Below are positions 35,078-43,271 of a stretch of 64,000 bases of DNA, in pieces. The notes under the pieces were generated by a model, which was not told the DNA's origin, did no database searches, and saw nothing but the letters and a program-made list of their open reading frames with translations. The stretch's first letter is position 1. Each line of letters opens with the position of its first letter. The stretch spans positions 372,001 through 436,000 of the forward strand of contig CAVOTH010000004.1 of NCBI GenBank assembly GCA_963699085.1, in the 5' to 3' direction. Position numbers and translations under genes: made by a program. The stretch comes from Bog-756 sp963699085. Lineage in GTDB: Bacteria > Actinomycetota > Acidimicrobiia > Acidimicrobiales > RAAP-2.

Positions 35078-36559
35078 GTGAACGTCGGCCACTTGACTGA
35101 TCCGGCACTGGACTCGGTCCCCGACCTCGCCGCCCTCGTGGTCGGCGACGAGACCACCACCTACCGGAAGTTGGAGTCACTGGTCCGCCGGACGGCGTCG
35201 CTGCTGGCCGCCACCGGAGTGGGTCCCGGGGACACGGTGGCCCTGGTCGACCTGGCCGGAGCGCTCCCGGTGGCCACGATCCTGGCCGCAGCTCGAGTCG
35301 GGGCGCGGACGGCCCAGATGAACGCCTATCTGACCGCGGGGGAACTCCGCCAGCTGGTCGGGGCCGTCGGCGCCCGGGTGGGGGTGGCCGGCGCCCCGTT
35401 CACCGACCGCCTGGAGGAGGCGGTCGACGGCCCGGTGCTGGGCTGGGCGGACATCATCGGGGCCGAGGAGTACACGGGTCCATCGGTCGGTGCCCGTGAG
35501 GACACCGCGTTGGTGCTCTTCACCAGTGGCACCACCGGCCTCCCCAAGCCGGTGTCGATCAGTCACGGTGTGGTGGCCGATCGGCTCGCATTCTGGAGCC
35601 GACCGATCGACCCGGCCGCCGAGCAGTCCGTGGACATGATGTCGGCCCCCATATTCCACATCGGCGGCACCCTCGGGCTGTTCGTGTCGCTGCACCAGGG
35701 CAAGCAACTGGTGCTGCTCCCGAAGTTCGAGGCCGGGCTGTGGCTCGAGTTGGTCGAGCGCCACCGGGTCTCCCAGACCTTCGTGGTGCCGGCGATGCTG
35801 ATCCGCATCCTCGACCATCCCAGGTTTGCCGACACCGACCTGAGCTCGCTGCGATCACTGAGTTACGGTGCCGCCCCGGCCTCGGTTGACCTGGTCCGTC
35901 GGGCCATGGCGGAGCTGCCGGGGGTGGACTTCGCCAATACCTTCGGGCAGACCGAGACTTTGGGGGCCTACGCCTCCCTGACCCCGGACGACCACCGGAG
36001 GGGCGACCGGTTCGGATCGGTCGGTCGGCCACTGGCCGGGGTCGAGCTCCGGATCGTCGATCCGTCTGGCGATGCGGTGCGCCCGGGCGAACCCGGCGAG
36101 TTCTGGGTACGCGCCGCCCAGAACACCACGGCTGAGTGGCTGGCCACCGGCGACACCGGTTGGCAGGACGACGAGGGCTATCTCTTCCTGACGGGACGGC
36201 TCTCCGACGTGATCAACCGCGGCGGCGAGAAGCTGGGCCCGATCGAGGTCGAAGAGGCACTCCGCGCCCACCCGACCGTGCGCGAAGCAGGGGTGGTCGG
36301 GGTACCCGATCCGGTGCTCGGAGAGCGGGTCGGGGCAGTGGTGGTGGCCGATGGCCCGGTCACCGCCGCCGAGCTCACCGCCCACTGCGCCTCCCGGTTG
36401 GCCTCCTACAAGGTTCCCGATTACATCGGTTTCGCCGACGAGCTGCCGTTGACCGTTCTCGGCAAACTCGACCGGCGTTCGCTCCTCGACCTGCTCGACG
36501 TGGCCGTTCCGGGCGGCCCCGACGGCGACGGTCATCGGGGTGCCCGACCACCCGGATGA
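35078..36559 (+). CDS. AMP-dependent acyl-CoA synthetase/ligase
   Basis: A 493-residue adenylate-forming enzyme. The P-loop motif FTSGTTGLPKP lies near residue 148, and NTFGQTE, the GDTGWQDDEGYLFLTGRLSDVINRGG hinge region and the catalytic Lys in LTVLGKLDRR (A10) are all present. It would activate a carboxylic acid to its CoA thioester to feed the beta-oxidation-type enzymes downstream. GTG 35078 is 29 bp after the DMT gene. The chain length accepted is not deducible. Confidence 0.9.
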   Translation: MNVGHLTDPALDSVPDLAALVVGDETTTYRKLESLVRRTASLLAATGVGPGDTVALVDLAGALPVATILAAARVGARTAQMNAYLTAGELRQLVGAVGARVGVAGAPFTDRLEEAVDGPVLGWADIIGAEEYTGPSVGAREDTALVLFTSGTTGLPKPVSISHGVVADRLAFWSRPIDPAAEQSVDMMSAPIFHIGGTLGLFVSLHQGKQLVLLPKFEAGLWLELVERHRVSQTFVVPAMLIRILDHPRFADTDLSSLRSLSYGAAPASVDLVRRAMAELPGVDFANTFGQTETLGAYASLTPDDHRRGDRFGSVGRPLAGVELRIVDPSGDAVRPGEPGEFWVRAAQNTTAEWLATGDTGWQDDEGYLFLTGRLSDVINRGGEKLGPIEVEEALRAHPTVREAGVVGVPDPVLGERVGAVVVADGPVTAAELTAHCASRLASYKVPDYIGFADELPLTVLGKLDRRSLLDLLDVAVPGGPDGDGHRGARPPG

Positions 36560-36607
36560 CCGATGACCGGCGAACCGCTCCCACCGGGGCAGGTCGGGCC
36601 GCCGCGC

Positions 36608-36641
36608 TATTCTCCCGGGCGTCCACCCTCGAGGGTGGACG
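36608..36641 (+). promoter_or_regulatory. TATTCT -10 box and 22-bp perfect palindrome (operator)
   Basis: A perfect 22-bp palindrome spans 36620-36641; its 20-bp core is GTCCACCCTCGAGGGTGGAC. TATTCT at 36608-36613 ends 6 nt before it, so the predicted transcription start falls at the palindrome. GGAGGAGCAGCAG gives the Shine-Dalgarno for the GTG at 36663. Best operator candidate in the window, probably for a TetR- or GntR-type regulator of the beta-oxidation genes (not in this window). Confidence 0.65.
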
Positions 36642-36662
36642 ACGACAGCGGAGGAGCAGCAG

Positions 36663-37160
36663 GTGACCGACGACGACCTGAGCACCATCATCGGCACACC
36701 CACGGATACCACGGTGGTGACGGTGGAGCGGGGACAGCTGGCCGAGTTCGCGTCCGCCGTGAAGGACGACAGCCCCATCTACCGGGACCCGCGTGCTGCC
36801 ACTGCCGCGGGGCTGGCGGGGATCCCGGCGCCGCCGACCTACCCCTTCGTCATGGGCAATTTCGGCGCCTTCCCCGAGCTCCAACCCGAGGACAGGCCGA
36901 AGGGCAACCCGATGGCCTCGGTGCTCGGCCCCCTCATGGCCAAGGGCGGGATCATCCTCCACGGCGAGCAGGAGTTCACGTACCACCGACCGGTGTTCGC
37001 CGGTGACGTGCTCGAGGGCCGGGGCACGGTGGTCGACGCCTACCGCAAGGAGTCCAAGGGCAAGACGATGACTTTCGTCGTCGTGGAGACGGCGTGGAGC
37101 GACCGGGCCACCGGCGAGCCGGTGTGCACATCTCGTATGAACATCATCCACCGCATCTGA
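36663..37160 (+). CDS. MaoC-N type (FAS1-like) hydratase subunit
   Basis: A 165-residue hot-dog protein of the MaoC_dehydrat_N class: VERGQLAEFASAVKDDSPIYRD, then GIPAPPTYPFVMGN and GEQEFTYHRPVFAGDVLEG. Such subunits lack the full hydratase-2 motif and pair with a MaoC partner, as in HadA/HadB or ChsH1/ChsH2, to hydrate enoyl-thioesters; the MaoC gene at 40649 is a likely partner. GTG start 12 nt after GGAGGAG. The stop overlaps the enoyl-CoA hydratase ATG (TGATG). Confidence 0.82.
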   Translation: MTDDDLSTIIGTPTDTTVVTVERGQLAEFASAVKDDSPIYRDPRAATAAGLAGIPAPPTYPFVMGNFGAFPELQPEDRPKGNPMASVLGPLMAKGGIILHGEQEFTYHRPVFAGDVLEGRGTVVDAYRKESKGKTMTFVVVETAWSDRATGEPVCTSRMNIIHRI

Positions 37161-38008
37161 TGGTGTCCACCTCGGGCGATGGCTCCACCGTCGACGCCGA
37201 CCAGGCCGTACTTCGGCGGCTGGTCGACGGCGTGGCGTGGATCACCCTCAACCGACCGGAGGCCGGCAACGCCATCACCGCGGCCATGCGGGACCAGGTG
37301 GTGGTGTGGCTCGAGGAAGCGTCGGCCGACCTGGCCGTGCGGGTCGTCGTGCTGACCGGGGCGGGGGAGAGGGGATTCTGCACCGGCGCCGATCTGCGAT
37401 CGTCCGGGCCGGGGCTCCCCCGTCCGGAAGGAGCGCCGGACCGGGCGGTGGGCGACTCCGCCCGACTGATCCGCACCGGGTGGCAACGCCTGGTCAGCGC
37501 CGTGCTCGACTGTGAAAAGCCGGTCATCGCCGCCGTCAATGCCACCGCCGCCGGCGGCGGGATGCACCTGGCCCTCGCCTGCGACCTGGTAGTGGCGGCC
37601 GAAGAGGCGAAATTCATCGAGGTATTCATCCGGCGGGGTATCGCCCCGGACGCCGGCGGGGCCTATCTGCTGGCCCGGCTCATCGGGCCCCAGAAGGCGA
37701 AAGAGCTGTTCTTCTTCGGCGACGACGTTCCTGCCCGCGAGGCCGAGCGCATGGGACTGGTGAACAAAGTGGTCCCGAGGGCCGAGCTCCTGGACGAGGT
37801 GACGGCCTGGGCGGCCCGCCTGGCGGCAGCGCCGACCAAGGCCATCGGCGTCGCCAAGTACCTGACCAACCGGGCCCTCGACACGGACCGGGCCACCGCC
37901 TTGTGGGATGAGGCCGTGGGCCAGGAGTTGGTGGTGGGCACCGAGGACTGCCAGGAGGGCCTGGCCGCCTTCTCCGAGCGCCGACCACCGGTCTTCCGCG
38001 GCTGGTAG
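37160..38008 (+). CDS. Enoyl-CoA hydratase/isomerase (crotonase) family protein
   Basis: A 282-residue crotonase. Oxyanion-hole segments FCTGADLR and AAGGGMHLALACD are present. In the second, His replaces the first catalytic Glu of true hydratases, so a hydrolase or isomerase activity is possible; a glutamate in FIEVFIRRG may serve as the second acid. PDAGGAYLLARLIG completes the substrate pocket. It is coupled to the MaoC-N gene and followed by a 243-bp gap with a KstR-like palindrome. Confidence 0.88.
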   Translation: MVSTSGDGSTVDADQAVLRRLVDGVAWITLNRPEAGNAITAAMRDQVVVWLEEASADLAVRVVVLTGAGERGFCTGADLRSSGPGLPRPEGAPDRAVGDSARLIRTGWQRLVSAVLDCEKPVIAAVNATAAGGGMHLALACDLVVAAEEAKFIEVFIRRGIAPDAGGAYLLARLIGPQKAKELFFFGDDVPAREAERMGLVNKVVPRAELLDEVTAWAARLAAAPTKAIGVAKYLTNRALDTDRATALWDEAVGQELVVGTEDCQEGLAAFSERRPPVFRGW

Positions 38009-38068
38009 CGGTCACGGAGCCGAGTGACCGGACGCCTACCGGCCGGTCCGGGCCCGATGGACCATAAG

Positions 38069-38082
38069 TAGAACGAGTTCTG
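38069..38082. promoter_or_regulatory. KstR-like operator AGAAC-GA-GTTCT
   Basis: AGAACGAGTTCT (38070-38081) is a perfect inverted repeat with 2-nt spacer. With its flanks it reads TAGAACGAGTTCTG, matching 13 of 14 positions of the mycobacterial KstR pattern TNNAACNNGTTNNA; the only miss is the last base. It lies in the 243-bp gap upstream of the fused acyl-CoA dehydrogenase. No other coding or RNA feature is seen in the gap 38009-38251. Confidence 0.55.
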
Positions 38083-38251
38083 ATTCCTGGCTTCGAGATG
38101 CTAGAAACTGGCCGTGCACATCGCGACGCATCGACCTGTCTGGTGACGACCACCCAGCATGCCTACGGGATGTCGGTGCCGCTGATCGGCCCCGAAGGCC
38201 CGGCCGTCCTCTCGCTCGACCACCCGTTCCACCACTTCGGGAGCTGACACC

Positions 38252-40510
38252 GTGGCAATCGGAATCAAGGACGAACACGACGAGCTGCGAACCGCAGTTC
38301 GGGGGTGGACCGAGGCACGGGGTGTAGCCGAGGCGGTACGGGTCGCCCTCGACTCGGACGCGGATGCGCTCCCGCCGTACTGGGGCGAGCTGGCCGGCCA
38401 GGGTCTCCTGGCCATCCATCTGCCCGAGGAGTTCGGCGGACAGGGTGCCGGGTTGGTCGAGCTGGCCGTGGTGGCCGAGGAGCTGGGCCGGGCCGCCGCC
38501 GTCGGTCCGTGGGACACGACGGCCATCGTGGCCGGGGTGATCGCTGCCGGGGACGGGGCCGGACCGGCCAAGGACATCCTGCCCGGGCTGGCAGACGGCT
38601 CGCTGACGGCGACGTTGGCGGTGCCGACCGCTACCGCCGACGGGCACCCGTTGGCGCCCACCGGGCTGTCCGGTGCCAGGGATGACCAAGGTGCCTTGGT
38701 GGTGTCCGGCACGGTCCGCCCGCTGGTGCACGGCGCGGTCGTCACCCATGCCCTGGTCGCCGTCGCCGTCGACGGGGTCGACCTCTGGGTGCTGCTCGAG
38801 CGGGACGACGCCGCAGCAGTCACCCCGCTGGCCGCGTTCGACCTCACCCGACCGTGCGCGGAGTGGTCGCTGGATGGGGCACGGATCGGCTCCGACCGGG
38901 TGCTCGACCGAGCGACGACCGGAATCGTTCGCGACCTGGCCCTCGTCGTGCTTTCGGCCGGCGCCGTGGGCGGCGCCCGCTGGTGCGTGGACACCGCGGC
39001 GGAGCACGCCCGCACCCGGGAGCAGTTCGGCCGACCGATCGGCCAGTTCCAGGGGATCAAGCACCGGGTGGCGAACATGCTGGTCTCGGTGGAGCAGGCG
39101 GTGGCCGCCACATGGGACGCGGCCACGGTCCTCGAGGCCGAGTACAACGCCACGTCGGGAGACGAGACCGACCAGGGCAGCCTGGCCGTGCAGCTCGCCG
39201 CAGCGTTGGCCCTGGACGGCTACCTGGAGGTCGCCAAGGGCGCCATCCAGGTGCTCGGGGGCATGGGCTTCACCTGGGAGCACGACGCCCATATCCATCT
39301 GCGCCGGGCCACCACGCTGCGCCTGCTCGTCGGGGGGACGGCTCCCCTGCGGGCCGAATCGGCCCGGCTCGCACTGGCCGGATGGCGTCGGCGCCTGACC
39401 ATCGACCTCCCACCCGAAGCCCAGGAGCTGCGGGCCGCACTGAGCCAGCTGGTGGCTTCGATCGCAGCGATCGACGACCCCGCGGCCCGGCAGGTGGCGC
39501 TGGCTGACAACGGCCTCCTCGCTCCGCATTGGCCCGCTCCGTGGGGGCGCGACGCCGGCGCGGTGGAGCAGCTGGTCATCGACCAGGTCTTTGCCGAGGC
39601 CGGGCTGAAGCGGCCAGCCTTCGCCGTGGCGGCATGGGCCCTGCCCACCATCATCGCCCACGGAACGCCTGAGCAGACCGAGCGGTGGGTGGGCCCGACG
39701 CTGCGCGGTGAGTACATCTGGTGTCAGCTGTTCAGCGAGCCCGGCGCCGGTTCCGATCTCGCCGCCCTCACCACCCGGGCCACCCGGGTCGACGGTGGAT
39801 GGTCGCTGACCGGGCAGAAGGTGTGGACGTCCGTCGCCCAACGGGCCCACTGGGGTATCTGCCTGGCCCGGACCAACGCCGACGCGCCGAAGCACCGTGG
39901 CATCACCTACCTCCTGGTCGACATGTCGTCGCCGGGCATAGAGGTCCGGCCATTGCGCGAGATCACCGGCGCCGCCCTGTTCAACGAGGTCTTCTTCGAC
40001 GACTGCTTCGTCCCCGACGATTGTGTCGTCGGCGAGGTCGACGGGGGATGGAAGCTCGCCCGGACAACCTTGGCCAACGAACGGGTCTCGCTTTCCTCCG
40101 ACTCCGCCTTCGGGGGGGCACTCGAAGGCGTACTGGCCCGGTTGGCCGCCCGCCCCGACCTCCAGGACCCGGTGACCCTGGACCGGCTCGGGCACCTGCT
40201 CGCCGAGGCCCAGTCCCTCGCCCAACTCGGGATGCGGGCCACATTGCGTTCGGTCGGCGGGCTCCAGCCGGGTCCCGAGTCGAGCGTTCGTAAGCTGGTG
40301 GGCGCCGAATTCGACCAACGGATCCACGAGTTCGGTCTGGACCTGTGCGGTCCTGACGGTGCGGTCACCGACGGAGACGCGGCCTTCTCGGCCTACATGG
40401 TCCTGCAGTCGAAGTGCCTGACGATCGCCGGTGGGACCAGTGAAGTACAGCGCAACGTGATCGGCGAGCGGCTGCTTGGACTTCCCCGCGACCCGGAACC
40501 GGGTCGGTGA
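38252..40510 (+). CDS. Fused double-domain acyl-CoA dehydrogenase (FadE34-like)
   Basis: A 752-residue protein containing two acyl-CoA dehydrogenase units. Residues about 1-375 form a first domain (LAIHLPEEFGGQGAG, ..IGQFQGIKHRVANMLV.., IQVLGGMGFTWEHDAHIHLRR). Residues about 385-752 form a second (FSEPGAGSDLAALTTRA, QKVWTSVAQRAHWG, CLTIAGGTSEVQRNVIGERLLGLP). Single-chain fusions of this size are known in actinobacteria (FadE34 of Mycobacterium, a bile-acid/steroid side-chain dehydrogenase). It oxidises an acyl-CoA to the 2-enoyl-CoA with FAD. GTG start; a KstR-like site lies 170 nt upstream. The substrate assignment is inference. Confidence 0.88.
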   Translation: MAIGIKDEHDELRTAVRGWTEARGVAEAVRVALDSDADALPPYWGELAGQGLLAIHLPEEFGGQGAGLVELAVVAEELGRAAAVGPWDTTAIVAGVIAAGDGAGPAKDILPGLADGSLTATLAVPTATADGHPLAPTGLSGARDDQGALVVSGTVRPLVHGAVVTHALVAVAVDGVDLWVLLERDDAAAVTPLAAFDLTRPCAEWSLDGARIGSDRVLDRATTGIVRDLALVVLSAGAVGGARWCVDTAAEHARTREQFGRPIGQFQGIKHRVANMLVSVEQAVAATWDAATVLEAEYNATSGDETDQGSLAVQLAAALALDGYLEVAKGAIQVLGGMGFTWEHDAHIHLRRATTLRLLVGGTAPLRAESARLALAGWRRRLTIDLPPEAQELRAALSQLVASIAAIDDPAARQVALADNGLLAPHWPAPWGRDAGAVEQLVIDQVFAEAGLKRPAFAVAAWALPTIIAHGTPEQTERWVGPTLRGEYIWCQLFSEPGAGSDLAALTTRATRVDGGWSLTGQKVWTSVAQRAHWGICLARTNADAPKHRGITYLLVDMSSPGIEVRPLREITGAALFNEVFFDDCFVPDDCVVGEVDGGWKLARTTLANERVSLSSDSAFGGALEGVLARLAARPDLQDPVTLDRLGHLLAEAQSLAQLGMRATLRSVGGLQPGPESSVRKLVGAEFDQRIHEFGLDLCGPDGAVTDGDAAFSAYMVLQSKCLTIAGGTSEVQRNVIGERLLGLPRDPEPGR

Positions 40511-40539
40511 CAGGACCCGTGAAGTTGCCGAGGACGGTA

Positions 40540-40558
40540 ACGTCATCGAAGATGACGT
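40540..40558. promoter_or_regulatory. 8-bp-arm inverted repeat upstream of MaoC gene
   Basis: ACGTCATC-GAA-GATGACGT is a perfect inverted repeat (40540-40547 and 40551-40558), which extends to 11-bp arms if one mismatch is allowed. It lies 90 nt before the MaoC start in a 138-bp gap without other features, and is probably a regulator-binding site. Confidence 0.5.
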
Positions 40559-40648
40559 CACTGCCGCGGACGGTGGGCGCTCGGGACGACACGTGGGCGA
40601 ACGGTAGCGACGAAGCCGGGCGCCGCCTGGCAGAGGGAGGTCAGGACG

Positions 40649-41080
40649 ATGGCTAATGCAGTGCTCTACTTCGAGGACGTGTCCGAAGGGGATGAAGCGC
40701 CGGTCCGGACTCACGTCCTCACCCGGACCGACCTGGTCGCCTACGCCGGTGCATCGGGAGACTTCAACCCGATGCACCACGACGAGGTGAAGGCCACCGC
40801 GGCCGGCCAGCCCAGTGTGTTCGGGCACGGCATGTTCTCGATGGGCCTACTGGGCACGGCCGTCACCGACTACGTCGGTGTGGGCAACATCACCCGGTTC
40901 ACGGTGCGATTCGCCCGCCAGACCTGGCCCGACGAAGAGCTGCAGTCAGCCATCGTGGTCACCGGTAAGCGAACCGACGGCGACCGGCATCTGATCGACC
41001 TCGACGTGCGACTCCACAACGCCGACGGCGAGGAGAAAGTGGTCGGCGAGGCGACGGCCACGGTGCCCTCGAAGGGCTGA
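40649..41080 (+). CDS. MaoC-type (R)-hydratase subunit
   Basis: A 143-residue hot-dog hydratase. The hydratase-2 motif is complete: YAGASGDFNPMHHDEVKA holds the catalytic Asp and His, followed by FGHGMFSMG. It would hydrate 2-enoyl-CoA or -ACP, probably together with the MaoC-N protein at 36663. GGAGG precedes the ATG by 8 nt. It is convergent with the SDR gene. Confidence 0.88.
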   Translation: MANAVLYFEDVSEGDEAPVRTHVLTRTDLVAYAGASGDFNPMHHDEVKATAAGQPSVFGHGMFSMGLLGTAVTDYVGVGNITRFTVRFARQTWPDEELQSAIVVTGKRTDGDRHLIDLDVRLHNADGEEKVVGEATATVPSKG

Positions 41081-41100
41081 TCCGCCCGCCCCGACGGAGG

Positions 41101-42003
41101 TCAGGCGAGACTGAAGGGCGGCACGCCTGACGAGATGTTCTTGAACAGCTCACCCTTGGCCGCGGCCAGCTCTGACGGCGTCCACATCGAATCGCGGTGG
41201 ATCTCGCCGACGGCGTGGAACCCACCCATGGCCCAGATGTCGCCGCCGTAGACGACGAAGTTCTGGCCACTGATGTCGGCGGCCTCGTCGGTGGCGAGGA
41301 AGGTGACCAGCTGGGCCACGTTCTTCGGGTCGAACTTGTCGAAGCCCTCGTCGCCCTTGGCCATATCGCCGAACAGGTTCTCGGTCATCCGGGTGCGGGC
41401 CCGAGGCGAGATCGAGTTGCAGGTGATCCCGTAGCGACCCAGCTCCCGGGCCAGGACCCAGGTGAGGGAGGCGATCCCCGCTTTGGCCGACGAATAGTTG
41501 GCCTGGCCGGCGTTGCCGAACAGCCCTGCCTCGGACGAGGTGTTGATGATCCGGCCAGTGACGTCCTCGCCGGCCTTGGCCCGACCCCGCCAGTAGACGG
41601 CGGCATGGTGGGCGGGGGCGAAGTGTCCCTTCAGGTGCACACGGATGACGTCGTCCCAGTCGGACTCGTCCATGTTGAAGCACATCTTGTCTCTGAGGAT
41701 GCCGGCGTTGTTCACCAGGATGTCGAGCTGGCCGAAGGTGTCGACGGCCTGGTCGACCATGGCCTTGGCACCCTCCCACGAGCTCACGTCGGAGGAGTTG
41801 ACGGCGGCGTCACTCCCAGCGGACTTGATCAGCTCGACGACCTCCTCGGCCGGATGCTTGTCGCCACCGTCGCCCTGTAGCGAGCCACCGACGTCGTTGA
41901 CGATGACCTTGGCGCCCTCCGAGGCCAGGAGTAGGGCCTCCTCCCGGCCGATGCCGCGCCCTGCGCCGGTGACGATGGCAACTTTGCCGTCGAGCATTCC
42001 CAT
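41101..42003 (-). CDS. SDR (3-hydroxyacyl-CoA dehydrogenase, MFE-2/FabG-like)
   Basis: A 300-residue short-chain dehydrogenase: TGAGRGIGREEA at 12-23, ILVNNAGILRD, Ser-Tyr-Lys in NTSSEAGLFGNAGQANYSSAK and a C-terminal extension (WAMGGFHAVGEIHRDS). The NDVGGSLQGDGGD insert is typical of SDRs related to the dehydrogenase domain of peroxisomal multifunctional enzyme 2, so oxidation of a 3-hydroxyacyl-CoA is the best guess. AGGAGG precedes the ATG by 6 nt. It completes the hydratase/dehydrogenase set of the cluster. Confidence 0.88.
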   Translation of the reverse strand: MGMLDGKVAIVTGAGRGIGREEALLLASEGAKVIVNDVGGSLQGDGGDKHPAEEVVELIKSAGSDAAVNSSDVSSWEGAKAMVDQAVDTFGQLDILVNNAGILRDKMCFNMDESDWDDVIRVHLKGHFAPAHHAAVYWRGRAKAGEDVTGRIINTSSEAGLFGNAGQANYSSAKAGIASLTWVLARELGRYGITCNSISPRARTRMTENLFGDMAKGDEGFDKFDPKNVAQLVTFLATDEAADISGQNFVVYGGDIWAMGGFHAVGEIHRDSMWTPSELAAAKGELFKNISSGVPPFSLA

Positions 42004-42156
42004 GATGTCCTCCTGTGGTGGCTGAGAGCCGTGGATGATCTGAGTGGTGGATGGCCTGTCTGCTCACCCGTCGGGGTCCGAAGGGCCGGCCGTGCACGCC
42101 TGTGGTGTGGCGGAACCGGGGAAGCATGGCCGAAAGCCACCCCCTCTGCAAGACGG

Positions 42157-42174
42157 GGCGCCGTTTACGGCGCC
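42157..42174. promoter_or_regulatory. Hairpin-forming inverted repeat in SDR/methyltransferase gap
   Basis: GGCGCCG-TTTA-CGGCGCC, perfect 7-bp arms around a TTTA loop. It lies in the 241-bp divergent gap 42004-42244, 71 nt before the methyltransferase gene, and could be an operator or an mRNA hairpin. The rest of the gap holds no recognisable gene. Confidence 0.45.
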
Positions 42175-42244
42175 GGACCCCGGGACCACCGCTGGTAGGT
42201 TTCGGGGCACCGACAGCCCGGTGGGCCCGACGTAAGGAGACGGT

Positions 42245-43237
42245 GTGGGTCCATCAGGACACGGCGAGGGGGACGGGACCGCGAGGGTCACCACCCCGAC
42301 AGACGTGGGTTCGGTGGCTGCCCGCCTTTGGGCGCGGGGCGACCGGAAGCTCCGCCGGGAGCTCACCCACTGGGCAGGGTTGCCCTTCTCCCGGTTGACG
42401 GCCCGCGACACGGTGAGGATGGCGTACAACGTCCTGTTGCGGCGTGATCCCGACCCGGATGCGTGGGTGAAGTACACCGGCGCCCTTTTGGCCAGTGAGC
42501 TGTCCCCTGACGAAATGGTCGACCGGATCCGCTGCTCCAGCGAGTTCCGGACCGCCGTCCGCCTGCACGAGTCGTCGCTGCACGCCTCCCTCCACACCAG
42601 CCGTAGCGACTTCATCATCGGGCTTCCCCGGGCATCGCGGATCGTCGACCTGGGCGGAGGCCACACCACGGACGCCCGGGGCGCCTTGGTGACCCTGGGC
42701 TATCCCTACTCGTTCGACGAACTGACAATTGTCGATCTACCGCCCGACGACCGGCATCCGCTGTACCACTCGGAGCGCTTCCTCGTGCAGGAGACCGAGC
42801 TCGGTCGGGTCACCTACGAGTACCGGTCGATGGTCGACCTGTCCTTTCTGGAGGACGACTCGGTGGATCTGGTCTACAGCGGGCAGTCCATCGAACACGT
42901 GACCGAGGCCGAAGGCGACGAAGTACTGCACCATGTCCGCAGGATCCTCCGACCGGGCGGCTATCTCGGTCTCGACACCCCCAACGGACGGGTCACCCGG
43001 TTGCAGCAGGCCGAGTTCATCGACCCTGACCACAAGGTCGAGTACACCCTCGAGCAGCTTCGAGCGAAGCTGGTGGCAGCCGGACTCGATGTGGTGTCGG
43101 AGCGGGGACTGAACTGGGGTGGACCGGGTGTGGAGGAAAACCGGTACGACTCGGCGGCGTGTGCGGCCAACTACGGCATCTTCCACGAGGCCGATGCCTG
43201 CTACCTGCTCGCCGTGTTGGCTCGGAAGCCGTCCTAG
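42245..43237 (+). CDS. DUF4214-containing SAM-dependent methyltransferase
   Basis: A 330-residue two-domain protein. Residues about 52-102 form a DUF4214 segment (VLLRRDPDPDAWVKYTGALL and MVDRIRCSSEFR), a helical module found in surface-glycan enzymes and exported proteins. A class I methyltransferase follows with motif I IVDLGGGHTTDARG, the acidic motif II region LTIVDLP, VDLVYSGQSIEHV and the RRILRPGGYLGLDTPNG post-motif. It probably methylates a sugar or lipid-linked glycan of the cluster that starts here. AAGGAG lies 5 nt before the GTG. It is separated from the main glycan operon by the nitroreductase and tRNA genes. Confidence 0.85.
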   Translation: MGPSGHGEGDGTARVTTPTDVGSVAARLWARGDRKLRRELTHWAGLPFSRLTARDTVRMAYNVLLRRDPDPDAWVKYTGALLASELSPDEMVDRIRCSSEFRTAVRLHESSLHASLHTSRSDFIIGLPRASRIVDLGGGHTTDARGALVTLGYPYSFDELTIVDLPPDDRHPLYHSERFLVQETELGRVTYEYRSMVDLSFLEDDSVDLVYSGQSIEHVTEAEGDEVLHHVRRILRPGGYLGLDTPNGRVTRLQQAEFIDPDHKVEYTLEQLRAKLVAAGLDVVSERGLNWGGPGVEENRYDSAACAANYGIFHEADACYLLAVLARKPS

Positions 43238-43252
43238 ACCTCTTGTCCTAGA
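43231..43252. repeat. 8-bp direct repeat GTCCTAGA spanning a stop codon
   Basis: GTCCTAGA at 43231-43238 contains the methyltransferase TAG stop; the same octamer recurs at 43245-43252. Confidence 0.6.
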
Positions 43253-43271
43253 TCCGACGGGCCACGTTGAT

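Noticed and set aside
38036..40828. Very long minus-strand open frame (about 930 codons) opposite the acyl-CoA dehydrogenase
   Set aside because: It is antisense to a gene with two complete ACAD domains and its translation is low-complexity Gly/Arg/Pro/His. It follows from high GC at third codon positions.
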